Positions 1 through 7,065 of a DNA stretch of 7,969 bases are shown piece by piece. Position 1 is the stretch's first letter, and every line of letters begins with the position of its first letter. The DNA is taken from positions 1-7,969 of the forward strand of contig CAMOKL010000044.1 in assembly GCA_946617655.1 (NCBI GenBank), read 5' to 3'. Under the pieces are notes generated by a model. It was not told the DNA's origin and did no database searches. It saw only the letters and a list, made by a program, of their open reading frames with translations. A program made the position numbers and the translations under genes. The DNA comes from Anaeroplasma sp902783745 (lineage in GTDB: Bacteria > Bacillota_I > Bacilli_A > Acholeplasmatales > Anaeroplasmataceae).

Positions 1-1
1 G

Positions 2-318
2 AAAGGAAAAGTAATCAATAAGATATCAAACCTATCTAAATTGATTATACGTGGTTATTATGCATTACTTTGAAAAAGCCTTACGATATTTGCATTGATT
101 ATTTAAGTAAAATATATGAACAAGAAGAATTTGAAAAATATGATTTGATTAAAAGCCTTATATATAAAAAATCATTAATTACATCAAATCAATCTGAAAC
201 ATATGTATTAGAAATAGCTAATATACATTATTCCAAATTCAAAGATATAAATATGGCAACATTATATGTTAAATTCTTTAATAGACTTATGGACTATAAT
301 GATAGCTGTTTTTCGTGA
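2..318 (+). pseudogene. Broken Sel1-like repeat gene, upstream portion
   Basis: This is probably the upstream piece of a degraded helical-repeat gene that begins before the window. Frame 2 is open from the window edge to a TGA at 71-73. The frame then moves to one that is open from about 40 to a TGA at 316-318 and gives 82 residues from a TTG at 70. That TTG has no ribosome binding site, so an independent gene starting there is unlikely. The product is helical and tetratricopeptide/Sel1-like around residues 15-80 (for example YLSKIYEQEEFEKYD and IHYSKFKDINMATLYVKFF). The frame change near 67-71 sits at a short T run. An alternative crossover through a third frame (HYFEKAL from about 63) cannot be excluded. 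The break could be real decay or an assembly or sequencing error. Confidence 0.5.
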
Positions 319-584
319 TTTTTGAATTAGAAAACCATAGAAGAAAGAATATAGATAAAAATGATTATTATGAAATTGGTATTAAAGAAAAAAGTCAAGA
401 AAATGCTTATAATGCATTTTTAAAAGGATTTCTTTTAGACCAAAAGAAATGCTTTATTGAATTAGCCAAATTCTATAAAGAAGGAATTATAGTTGAAAAA
501 GATATAAACATTTATAATGCATTAGTGAAATGCAGTAACAATACTTTAGTATTTAAAAAGTATATTAATGAAAATGATTTTTAA
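312..584 (+). pseudogene. Broken Sel1-repeat gene, downstream portion
   Basis: This frame continues the preceding fragment, shifted by one base at the five-T run 309-313. Adding back one T would join NDSCF to VIFELENHRR without a stop. Read alone it could start at GTG 315 (89 residues), but no Shine-Dalgarno sequence precedes that codon. Residues 30-75 have a Sel1-repeat pattern: an AFLKGFLLDQ helix, then ELAKFYKEGIIVEKD, which resembles the Sel1 'LA..Y..G.gV.kD' core, then a further helix. The frame ends in TAA 18 nt before the next gene, which is also a Sel1-type protein, so the two were probably neighbouring paralogues in one transcript. The protein may still be made as a fragment, but the missing start signal argues against it. 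Confidence 0.5.
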
Positions 585-602
585 TGTTTTTGGAGGTCTT
601 GT

Positions 603-1601
603 ATGCGTATTAAAGATTTAAATGATTTATTAAGTGCAATTCATAATCCAAGAATTTCATATAAAGAATTACGATTTAGTGATTCATTTGATTTTTCTGA
701 ATTTACAGATTATTTAAGGAAAAATAAAAATGATTATGCTGGAGTTACCTTTTTAGGATACAGTCATGCAAATGAATTATTCACACCTAGGGATTATAAT
801 AAAGCTTCAAAATGCTATTATTATGCATGTAATGGAGGAAATGTTAAAGCAACATATTATCTAAGTGAGCTATTTGCCGATTTTAAATCGAATTTTGCAG
901 ATATTGAAAGAGCGATTGCGCTCGTTGAAGAAGCCGCTGAATTAAATGATCCATCAGCATTATATCAAGTTGCACTTTTTTATGATCATAATGGAATATA
1001 TGTTGTGAATCATCAAAAAGCATTTGAATACTATATTAAAGCTGCTGAATATGGTTCGCTTGATTCAATGTACGTTTTAATAATGAAATATTTAAAACAA
1101 AAGGATTATGAAAAAATCCCTCAATTTGCAAATGAAATAATTGATAGAGAAGAGCTTGCAATGCTCATACTTAAGTATTTAAATGATAAGAACATTATTA
1201 GTTTATCAAAAGATGAAGTCGATAACATTAACAAATCTGTTTATAGTGATATATACAAAATATTTTTTGAAGAATTTCATTTAACTTTAGATTCTGTGGT
1301 AAGTGAAGATAGGTTTTTTCCAGAAGAACTATCAAGTTTTCATGAAAGGATTAATAATGCTATAGATAAAAGACAAGATGAACTTAGAAAAAGGCTAAAT
1401 GATATAGATTGTTTTATTCTTTCATTAACAATGCAAGATGCTGATAATTCATATAATGCTGCAATAGAAGAAAAAGATTTAAATAATAAGAAGTCATTGT
1501 TTGAACAAGCATTATCATCATACGGAGAAGCTTATAAACTTGGTGCGGATTATGTATTAGATAGAATAGAAGAAATAAAGAAAATTTTAAAATCATTATA
1601 A
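603..1601 (+). CDS. Sel1/TPR-like repeat protein, 332 aa
   Basis: The start is ATG 603, preceded by GGAGG at 592-596 with a 6-nt spacer. No signal peptide or membrane segment is visible, so it should be cytoplasmic. Residues about 44-165 form three to four Sel1-like units: around YAGVTFLGYSHANELF plus YNKASKCYYYACNGGN; then ATYYLSELF plus IERAIALVEEAAELND; then SALYQVALFYDHNGI plus QKAFEYYIKAAEYGS; then a weaker unit from LDSMYVLIMKYL. Residues about 165-235 are diverged helices. Residues 245-332 are charged and helical, possibly coiled coil, ending in a TPR-like pair (YNAAIEEKD, SLFEQALSSYGEAYKLGA). Sel1 repeats are protein-binding scaffolds and no catalytic motif is seen. It is the first intact gene of a five-gene run and shares its repeat type with the C terminus of the TIR protein at its end, so an adaptor or partner role is plausible. 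That role is inference. Confidence 0.85.
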   Translation: MRIKDLNDLLSAIHNPRISYKELRFSDSFDFSEFTDYLRKNKNDYAGVTFLGYSHANELFTPRDYNKASKCYYYACNGGNVKATYYLSELFADFKSNFADIERAIALVEEAAELNDPSALYQVALFYDHNGIYVVNHQKAFEYYIKAAEYGSLDSMYVLIMKYLKQKDYEKIPQFANEIIDREELAMLILKYLNDKNIISLSKDEVDNINKSVYSDIYKIFFEEFHLTLDSVVSEDRFFPEELSSFHERINNAIDKRQDELRKRLNDIDCFILSLTMQDADNSYNAAIEEKDLNNKKSLFEQALSSYGEAYKLGADYVLDRIEEIKKILKSL

Positions 1602-1606
1602 TAACT

Positions 1607-1613
1607 GAGGTGA
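1607..1613 (+). promoter_or_regulatory. Ribosome binding site GAGGTGA that sets an ATC start
   Basis: GAGGTGA lies 6 nt past the stop of the Sel1 gene. The only open frame it can serve is that of the Cys-rich protein. Correct spacing points to ATC at 1618, with ATT 1615 as the second choice. Confidence 0.65.
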
Positions 1614-1617
1614 TATT

Positions 1618-1902
1618 ATCAAAAGAGTAGAAAGAGATTTACCTATTTGCTTTAATTGCAAATATTGTGAAAAAGGCTATAAAGAGGATTCGAAAAAGCT
1701 TTTTTGTAATAATATAAAATTTAAAGATAAATTTGTTGAATTTTTTAATATTTATAGTATTGCTCAGCCTAGATATTTATACGATAGTGTGCCTCAAAAG
1801 AATAAAGGTAAGCCAGTTAAGTATAAGGATACATGTAGATCTTTTGAATTAAATGATAATCCATTTGAATTTAAAAAAATACATTATGAAGATTTAGAAT
1901 AA
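1618..1902 (+). CDS. Small Cys-rich (zinc-binding-like) protein with non-ATG start
   Basis: A 94-codon frame fills the gap between two operon genes and ends in TAA at 1900-1902. It has no ATG, GTG or TTG in frame until a GTG near codon 58. A strong GAGGTGA at 1607-1613 lies upstream, and the codon at the right distance is ATC 1618-1620 (7 nt after GAGG); ATT 1615 is possible but too close. The product has C11-x2-C14-x2-C17 and C30, then C73 near the end in TCRSFE. This matches small bacterial and phage Cys-cluster proteins of the 'C..CK....C.......C..FE' kind, which probably bind zinc or another metal. Codon use resembles its neighbours and the frame is intact, so it is likely a real gene. 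A lost start (ATG to ATC) or a base-call error is the alternative. Its function is unknown. Confidence 0.7.
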   Translation: MKRVERDLPICFNCKYCEKGYKEDSKKLFCNNIKFKDKFVEFFNIYSIAQPRYLYDSVPQKNKGKPVKYKDTCRSFELNDNPFEFKKIHYEDLE

Positions 1903-1915
1903 TGGAGGATGCCAT

Positions 1916-2881
1916 ATGACAACAGTACATCAAATATTAAGAAAATGTGTTCATTGTGGAACAGTTAATTCATATGATGTTGTAGGTTCAACTATAACAT
2001 TTGATATGCCAGATTTAGATACAAGACCTGCACCTCTAAAACGAGATACAATTAAATTTGGTATTGAACGTTGTAAAAATTGTAATTATTCAAGCAATAA
2101 CATTGAAGAAAAAATTGAATTTGATGAAAATATTCTTGAAAGCGATAATTATAAAAAAGTATTAAATTCAAATTATCCAGAATTAGCAAAAAGCTATATA
2201 TTGGCATCTATGATTAAAGAAAGTATTGATGATTACGTTAATGCTGCTATATTTATGTTAAATGCTTGTTGGGTTTTAGATGATAATAAAATTGATGCTA
2301 AAAAATCAAGATTAATTGCAGCAAAGTTATTTGAAAAGATAGATGGCGAAGAAGTAACAAGACTTATAATAATTGATTTGTATAGAAGAGCTGAAGAATT
2401 TGATAAAGCAAGAGAAATCATAAAAAAATCTTATGGGTTAATTAAGGATGATTTTAATAAAAAAGTATTAAAATGTGAAGAAGTATTAGTTGATATTTAT
2501 GATAGTGAATGCCATCCATGTTCTGAAATTGATAAATTTATTGGGGAATCAGGTATTGAAGAAGAAAAAGCTGATTCTATGGAAGAGGTTGAAAGAAAGC
2601 TATTTAGTGAAAATTCAAAGGAGAATATAAGATTATATAGTAATAAAGGTGTATTAGCTACATTTGAGCAAGTAGCATTAATTCCTCTAGAACTAAATGG
2701 AGAGAAAAATATTTATGCTATTTTACATCCGATAGATAGCATTGTTGAAGATGATGAAGCACTAGTTTTTCAGTTGATTGGTGAAGAGCATCTTGATGAG
2801 TTAAGTTTAATATCTGATGATGATATCATTGATAAAGTTTTCAATGAATATTATAGATTGGTAGAAGAAAATAATTCTTAA
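1916..2881 (+). CDS. Zinc-ribbon / helical-repeat / DUF1292 protein, 321 aa
   Basis: ATG 1916 has GGAGG at 1904-1908 with a 7-nt spacer, and the gene begins 13 nt after the Cys-rich gene. Residues 1-60 are a split zinc ribbon, C11-x2-C14 and C53-x2-C56. They are joined by a segment with LDTRPAPLKRDT, which recalls an uncharacterised bacterial (DUF2225-like) family with 'pDLDxRPxxxxRsTi' between the two CxxC knuckles. Residues about 88-190 are helical and TPR-like (PELAKSYILASMIKES, AAIFMLNACWVLDD, LYRRAEEFDKAREIIKKSYG), as expected downstream of that ribbon. Residues about 195-205 add a CHPC pair. Residues about 248-317 match DUF1292 (YrzB-like): FEQVALIPLELNGEKNIYAIL, an acidic turn, ALVFQLIGEE, and an acidic tail. 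DUF1292 proteins are common in Bacillota and have no assigned function. No signal peptide or transmembrane segment is seen. Domain calls rest on motif memory; a regulatory or adaptor role is inference. Confidence 0.85.
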   Translation: MTTVHQILRKCVHCGTVNSYDVVGSTITFDMPDLDTRPAPLKRDTIKFGIERCKNCNYSSNNIEEKIEFDENILESDNYKKVLNSNYPELAKSYILASMIKESIDDYVNAAIFMLNACWVLDDNKIDAKKSRLIAAKLFEKIDGEEVTRLIIIDLYRRAEEFDKAREIIKKSYGLIKDDFNKKVLKCEEVLVDIYDSECHPCSEIDKFIGESGIEEEKADSMEEVERKLFSENSKENIRLYSNKGVLATFEQVALIPLELNGEKNIYAILHPIDSIVEDDEALVFQLIGEEHLDELSLISDDDIIDKVFNEYYRLVEENNS

Positions 2882-2931
2882 ATGATTTATTTTAAAAAAT
2901 TAGTATAACGTAACAAAGGAGTTGTCCCTTT

Positions 2932-3957
2932 ATGATTTTCTTTCGATGTAATGAAAAAGTACTATACCCAAAGCGTAAAATAGGTGATATAGTATTAAGT
3001 TTAGAATATAAATATAGTGAATGTCATTCTGATAATGAAATATATTATTATAGTTCTAATCATCTATTAACTAAAAAATTAGAATATGATTTTTATTTTG
3101 AAGCAAGAAATAGAATAACTAATAAGCTAGAGGCAGCAATTCTATGCTATTATCCTGATATTAGTGATATCACAAAACATTTTGGAAATAATGCCTTAAT
3201 TGTTAATAAATTATCATTTAGTAATGAAGAAGCTTTAAAAAAGCTATTTTATTATATTAATTCTATAATTAGTATTAATAGATTTATAAGTGAAGTATAT
3301 ATTTTAGATTTAGATGAAAAACAAAAGAGCATATTAAATAAAATTGTTGATTTGTATGATATGCATAAAATTCATGATCAAAGATTTTTTTATAATTCTG
3401 ATGAAGCATTCAAGATGAAAATATATGTTCTTGGAATAAAATTTTATGACAATTATGAATATGAAGATAATAGAATTATAAAATTAGATAGTGATTTTTC
3501 TATTAAAGAAAATTCATTTGCCGATGATGTTTTTAGGGTAAAGGAAGAAAATGTTGATTGGCCAGTACCGGTTTATAAGTATTTGGATGAAGAAGATGAT
3601 GAATTAGCATATTTAAATGAAGAATATCCAGTTGGTTATGGACCATTTAATAAATTGTATTATAAAAATAAAATTGTTGGTTATTTTTGGTATGATTTAG
3701 GTTTTGACTATATTGAAAATAATTATGTTTCTGTTGTGTATTTTTATGATATGTATATCAATTCCAATGACTCTAAATATAAGGTTTTAGAATTTATGCT
3801 AAATTATATCAAATATAATTCATTTAAATGGTTAGGAATGTATTTTGTTTTATATAAATTAAATGATGGTAAGGATTCTTTGTGTAAATATTTAATTGAT
3901 AAATTTAATGCTGTTGATGATGGAAATAAAGTTTATATAAAATATGAACAAAAATAA
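2932..3957 (+). CDS. Unknown protein, possible tandem GNAT-like folds, 341 aa
   Basis: ATG 2932 follows AAAGGAG at 2915-2921 with a 10-nt spacer. The 50-nt gap from the previous gene is the longest in the run and shows no clear terminator or promoter. I do not recognise the family with certainty. The protein looks like two alpha/beta halves of similar order. Residues about 55-150 have a central strand (KLEAAILCYYP), another strand (ALIVNKLSFS), a helix (EEALKKLFYYINSII), a strand (FISEVYILDL) and a helix. Residues about 238-340 repeat this: KLYYKNKIVGYFWYDLG, VSVVYFYDMYIN, YKVLEFMLNYIKYN, WLGMYFVLYKL, CKYLIDKFNA. That order fits the GNAT acetyltransferase fold, but no clear acetyl-CoA loop (Q/RxxGxG/A) is visible, so activity is doubtful. 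An acidic linker (DEEDDELAYLNEE) lies at 219-231. Placement directly before the TIR gene suggests a joint role. Confidence 0.6.
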   Translation: MIFFRCNEKVLYPKRKIGDIVLSLEYKYSECHSDNEIYYYSSNHLLTKKLEYDFYFEARNRITNKLEAAILCYYPDISDITKHFGNNALIVNKLSFSNEEALKKLFYYINSIISINRFISEVYILDLDEKQKSILNKIVDLYDMHKIHDQRFFYNSDEAFKMKIYVLGIKFYDNYEYEDNRIIKLDSDFSIKENSFADDVFRVKEENVDWPVPVYKYLDEEDDELAYLNEEYPVGYGPFNKLYYKNKIVGYFWYDLGFDYIENNYVSVVYFYDMYINSNDSKYKVLEFMLNYIKYNSFKWLGMYFVLYKLNDGKDSLCKYLIDKFNAVDDGNKVYIKYEQK

Positions 3958-3985
3958 GAAACCTAACTGAAGAGGTGAATGTGAT

Positions 3986-6694
3986 ATGATAGAAAGCGAA
4001 AAAATTAATTTGAGTTTAGATGAAAAAATTAATTTAATAAAAAATTCAAAAAGTTTAGATGATTTGTCATTAAAAGCGATGCCTGATGTGTTCGAAGATG
4101 ATTTTTATTTTATTTCATATTCTCATAGAGATTATAAGGACGTTTATAAAGATTTACTATTACTTGAGGAGTATGGAATAAAAATTTGGTATGATAGGGG
4201 AATGGTTCCTGGTAAAGATTGGTCTGAAAAGGCAGAAGAAATACTATCTAAATATCATTGTAAAGGTATTATTTTTTATCTTAGTAAAAATTCATTGATT
4301 AGCCCTGCAATATATCAAGAAATAAACATTGTAAAAAAATGGAATAAGCCTTTTTTTTCAATTAATTTTGAGATAAATGGCGTATCTAGAAGCGTTAAAG
4401 ATATGCTTGATTTTTACGATATAAAGAGTAAAAACAATAAAAATATTTGCTCTTTTTTTTATGAAAAAAATATATTTTTAGGACTTGAAACTGAGACTTC
4501 AAAAAAAATCGAAAAAATAAAACTGTTTAATAAAATTCCTGAATTTGAATATGAGGATAATTCAATTAATTACATTAAGTATTTGAATAATAAGGAACTT
4601 TGTGAATTTAATGAGTATAATTTACCTACTGATAATAGAAAAATTATGTTATCTCAAGCCCTTTTTGCTAATACAAAAAACCTACGAAAAATTGATTTTA
4701 GTAATATAAATTTCAATAATGTTATTCCGAATTATTGCTTTTATGGATGCGTAGGGCTAGAACAAGTAATTTTACCTCTTTCTATTGTTATTAATGGTAC
4801 CTCAATTGATGTTGTTTTATCTATTGGCAATAGTGCTTTCGAAAATACTGGATTAAAAAATCTAGATTTTTTATATGACTCATATCCTATTTATGAATTA
4901 GATAGAATATCTTATTTAGAAGTGATGATAAAATCTAAATTTACAATTAAATTTGGAAAGCGTGCATTTGCTGGTTGTAAAAAAATAACACATCTTTTCC
5001 TTAAACCTATTAATGAGCTCTATAAAAGTTATTCTTTCAATGATATTGCAGAAGAAATGTTTGCTGATGATATAAATTTAAGAGAATTAATAATTGAAAC
5101 AAGTGGTCATTTAAAAATTGGTAAACGTGCATTTGCTAACTGTATTAATTTGAAAAAAGTAACAATTGTTTGTGATTCATTTTTTTTTGAGGATGATTCT
5201 TTTATTGGATGTTTACGTTTAGAAGACTTTGTTTTAAAAACACCTTCAAATGATAAAACACCGCAATTATGGAAAGGGGAAGGATATTTGGGTGAAAAAA
5301 TAAATCAAAAAGGTAACTTGTTTTTTGATGATGATGGAAAACTCCTCTTTTTCTTTGATAATCAAAAAGGAAATTATGCAATGCCTACAGAAATTAAAGA
5401 AATTAATGGTAGTATTAATACTTTAAATATAACAAATCTAGATTTTACAAAATCAACTCACACTGTTATTAATAATAAATTATGTTTTTGCCCCAAATTA
5501 AAAATGATTAATTTTAGTTTTGTTTCTTACCTTGGAAAGAGCGAATTTTTCAAATTAAGTAAAAATGCATATTCAATATTAGTTTCGATGAAGTCTAATA
5601 TAATTTATGATAAACTTGATAAAATTCAATATAGAGACTTATCAAATATTTTTATTGACCAGAATTATAATAATTTATTATTAAACGATTATAGTAAAAC
5701 TTTGTATGAAAAATCAAAGGATAAAGTAATTTCTAATTATTCATATTCAATGGTAAAACTTGAAAATCTTAATCATTCTGATTTTGTCGTTTTATTTGGT
5801 AACAGTATTTTTTCAAAAATTTATTTTAAAGATGAATGGGTTAAAGATTCAAATGGATGCCCAGTACCATGTGCCAAAATATTTGAAAATAACAATTGTA
5901 AGATTTATAAAAATAATAATATTACATTAAATTCAATATTGAATGCCTCTAAAGATGGTAATATAAAATTTAAAGAAATAAAGAAAAAAATAGTTGTTTC
6001 TGATTTGATGTCTTTTTATATGGCTTTAAAAGATAATTATTACTTTGATATGATCGATTGTAGCAATATAAAATTTGATGAAAATCAAATAGAAGAATTC
6101 TTAGAATCAAAACCTAAAGATGTATTAGCAATTTTAATGGCATTTAAAATGTATAAAACAAATAAAAATGTTTCTTTGAATGAGCAAATATATAAATTAT
6201 ATTCAAAGATTAATGATATATTTATAAAGACATTATGCTATGACTTATTAGAATATCATTCTAATCTTTCTAAAGAAGAAGTAAATAAAAATAATTTGAT
6301 TGCAAATGATATTGCATCATATAAAGAAGCTTATCCTCTTTATTTGGTCGGGAAAAGAATTATTACTGCAAGTTATTTTAGAGTTTTTGATGTTGATTAT
6401 AATAAGGGTATTATGCTTCTTATTGCCTCTGCAAGATTAGGAAATTTAAGAGCTGTGCTATTATTAGCAAACATATATTGTGGTTCTATTTTTGGGATAA
6501 AGACCAATCTAGATTATTCTAAATCATTAAGATTATATCAAGAAGTCTTAAAATATAAAGATTGCAGCTTGGTAAAGATGAGAATAGATTTGTTAGAAAA
6601 AATGATAAAACATGATTTTGACGAAGATTTATCTAAAAACAAGGTTTTTAGTAGTAAAAGCAATGAAGTGATTTATAATGAACTATTTGAATAG
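3986..6694 (+). CDS. TIR domain / BspA-type LRR / Sel1-like repeat protein, 902 aa
   Basis: ATG 3986 follows AGAGGTGA at 3971-3978. After a short helical leader, residues about 38-145 are a TIR domain: FISYSHRD (42-49) as first strand, KIWYDRG (66-72), the BB-loop region PGKDW (75-79), GIIFYLSKNSLIS (94-106) and AIYQEI with E112. E112 sits where NAD-cleaving TIR proteins have their catalytic Glu. Residues about 222-420 carry seven BspA-type (LRR_5) repeats, recognised by 'aFxxCxxLxxxxl': ALFANTKNLRKIDF, CFYGCVGLEQVIL, SAFENTGLKNLDF, RAFAGCKKITHLFL, EMFADDINLRELII, RAFANCINLKKVTI and SFIGCLRLEDFVL. A weak eighth may lie near 499-511. Residues about 420-770 are not recognised. Residues about 778-870 hold two Sel1-like units (NKGIMLLIASARLGNLRAVLLLANIY and SKSLRLYQEVLK). 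No signal peptide or membrane helix is seen, unlike secreted BspA proteins, so the protein is probably cytoplasmic. It is the last gene of the run. TIR plus repeat-sensor architecture suggests ligand-triggered NAD degradation or signalling; that is inference. Confidence 0.88.
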   Translation: MIESEKINLSLDEKINLIKNSKSLDDLSLKAMPDVFEDDFYFISYSHRDYKDVYKDLLLLEEYGIKIWYDRGMVPGKDWSEKAEEILSKYHCKGIIFYLSKNSLISPAIYQEINIVKKWNKPFFSINFEINGVSRSVKDMLDFYDIKSKNNKNICSFFYEKNIFLGLETETSKKIEKIKLFNKIPEFEYEDNSINYIKYLNNKELCEFNEYNLPTDNRKIMLSQALFANTKNLRKIDFSNINFNNVIPNYCFYGCVGLEQVILPLSIVINGTSIDVVLSIGNSAFENTGLKNLDFLYDSYPIYELDRISYLEVMIKSKFTIKFGKRAFAGCKKITHLFLKPINELYKSYSFNDIAEEMFADDINLRELIIETSGHLKIGKRAFANCINLKKVTIVCDSFFFEDDSFIGCLRLEDFVLKTPSNDKTPQLWKGEGYLGEKINQKGNLFFDDDGKLLFFFDNQKGNYAMPTEIKEINGSINTLNITNLDFTKSTHTVINNKLCFCPKLKMINFSFVSYLGKSEFFKLSKNAYSILVSMKSNIIYDKLDKIQYRDLSNIFIDQNYNNLLLNDYSKTLYEKSKDKVISNYSYSMVKLENLNHSDFVVLFGNSIFSKIYFKDEWVKDSNGCPVPCAKIFENNNCKIYKNNNITLNSILNASKDGNIKFKEIKKKIVVSDLMSFYMALKDNYYFDMIDCSNIKFDENQIEEFLESKPKDVLAILMAFKMYKTNKNVSLNEQIYKLYSKINDIFIKTLCYDLLEYHSNLSKEEVNKNNLIANDIASYKEAYPLYLVGKRIITASYFRVFDVDYNKGIMLLIASARLGNLRAVLLLANIYCGSIFGIKTNLDYSKSLRLYQEVLKYKDCSLVKMRIDLLEKMIKHDFDEDLSKNKVFSSKSNEVIYNELFE

Positions 6695-6768
6695 TGAGTA
6701 AATTATTATTCTTTAAAATGATTTGATGAATAAAATAACCACTTTGAATGCGGATATTGAATAGCATT

Positions 6769-6794
6769 AACAAAGCATCTTCGGAAGCTTTGTT
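6769..6794 (+). repeat. Stem-loop with UUCG tetraloop upstream of the intron fragment
   Basis: AACAAAGC (6769-6776) pairs perfectly with GCTTTGTT (6787-6794). After an A-A mismatch, TC/GA continue the stem and the loop is TTCG (6780-6783). It lies 75 nt after the TIR gene and 15 nt before the group II intron 5' end. No run of T follows, so as it stands it is not a typical intrinsic terminator. It may be the former operon terminator or part of the intron's target. Confidence 0.6.
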
Positions 6795-6809
6795 GTATGT
6801 ATGTCGGAC

Positions 6810-7065
6810 GTGCTATATGTCTAGGGTGAAAGTCCCAAGAGAGGTAGTTCTCACTAACTTGATAGCAACTTGCAAAGCGTAAACCAGTAATGAAGCGTGA
6901 AAAGAAGCAATAGCGAAATCGTGGCCCTATGAACAAGAACTTAATATTAAGGCCCATTAGGTGGATGAGTTAACAATTCATAACAAAGTCCTAAAGACAA
7001 ACGTAAACCTAATCGGTAAATTAAGTGGGTAACCTTGGAAAGGGTGTGAAGACAAAAACTTAGAC
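6810..7065 (+). mobile_element. Truncated group II intron, 5' domain I only
   Basis: The stretch starts GTGCTATATG at 6810, close to the GUGYG 5' end of group II introns. It continues with the familiar domain I sequence: GGGTGAAAGTCCC, GAGAGGTAGTTCTCACTAAC, TTGATAGCAACTTGC, AGCGTGAAAAGAAGCAATAG, and GTGGGTAACCTTGGAAAGGG near 7026-7045. About 250 nt are recognisable. There is no intron-encoded reverse transcriptase and no domain V (no AGC...GAAA...GUU pattern) downstream, so the ribozyme is dead by truncation. The right boundary, about 7050-7070, is approximate and coincides with the end of a minus-strand remnant. A candidate EBS1, GTCCTA (6988-6993), could pair five of six bases with TCGGAC directly before the intron (6804-6809). 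The subclass is not assigned. Confidence 0.8.

Larger units (their letters stand above)
603..6694 (+). other. Putative five-gene operon ending in a TIR gene
   Basis: Five same-strand genes follow each other with gaps of 16, 13, 50 and 28 nt, and each has its own good Shine-Dalgarno sequence. I see no convincing terminator or promoter inside the run. The parts are scaffolds (Sel1, TPR-like, LRR), two Cys-cluster proteins, a possible degenerate GNAT protein and one TIR protein. The promoter probably lies before the window, upstream of the broken Sel1 gene. Confidence 0.6.

Noticed and set aside
71..318. TGA read as Trp (Mycoplasma-type code) to join the broken frames
   Set aside because: Reading TGA 316-318 as Trp adds only three codons before TAG, and all long genes here use TGG for Trp and contain no in-frame TGA.
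1414..1596. Minus-strand open frame of 60 codons
   Set aside because: It is antisense to the helical C terminus of the Sel1 protein and is low-complexity Leu/Tyr-rich, typical of a shadow frame.
2233..2421. Minus-strand open frame of 62 codons
   Set aside because: It is antisense to the helical middle of the zinc-ribbon/DUF1292 gene, with no start signal of its own.
3986..6694. Classical Thoeris system or secreted BspA adhesin
   Set aside because: No ThsA-like (SIR2/SLOG) partner is present, and the protein has no signal peptide or cell-wall anchor, so neither label is supported.
6769..6800. Hairpin as a functional intrinsic terminator of the TIR operon
   Set aside because: The stem is good, but GTATGTATG follows instead of a U tract, so it is listed only as a stem-loop.
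6706..6957. Minus-strand open frame of 83 codons
   Set aside because: It lies antisense to the group II intron domain I and the hairpin upstream. Such frames are a common false annotation over structured intron RNA, and no ribosome binding site supports it.
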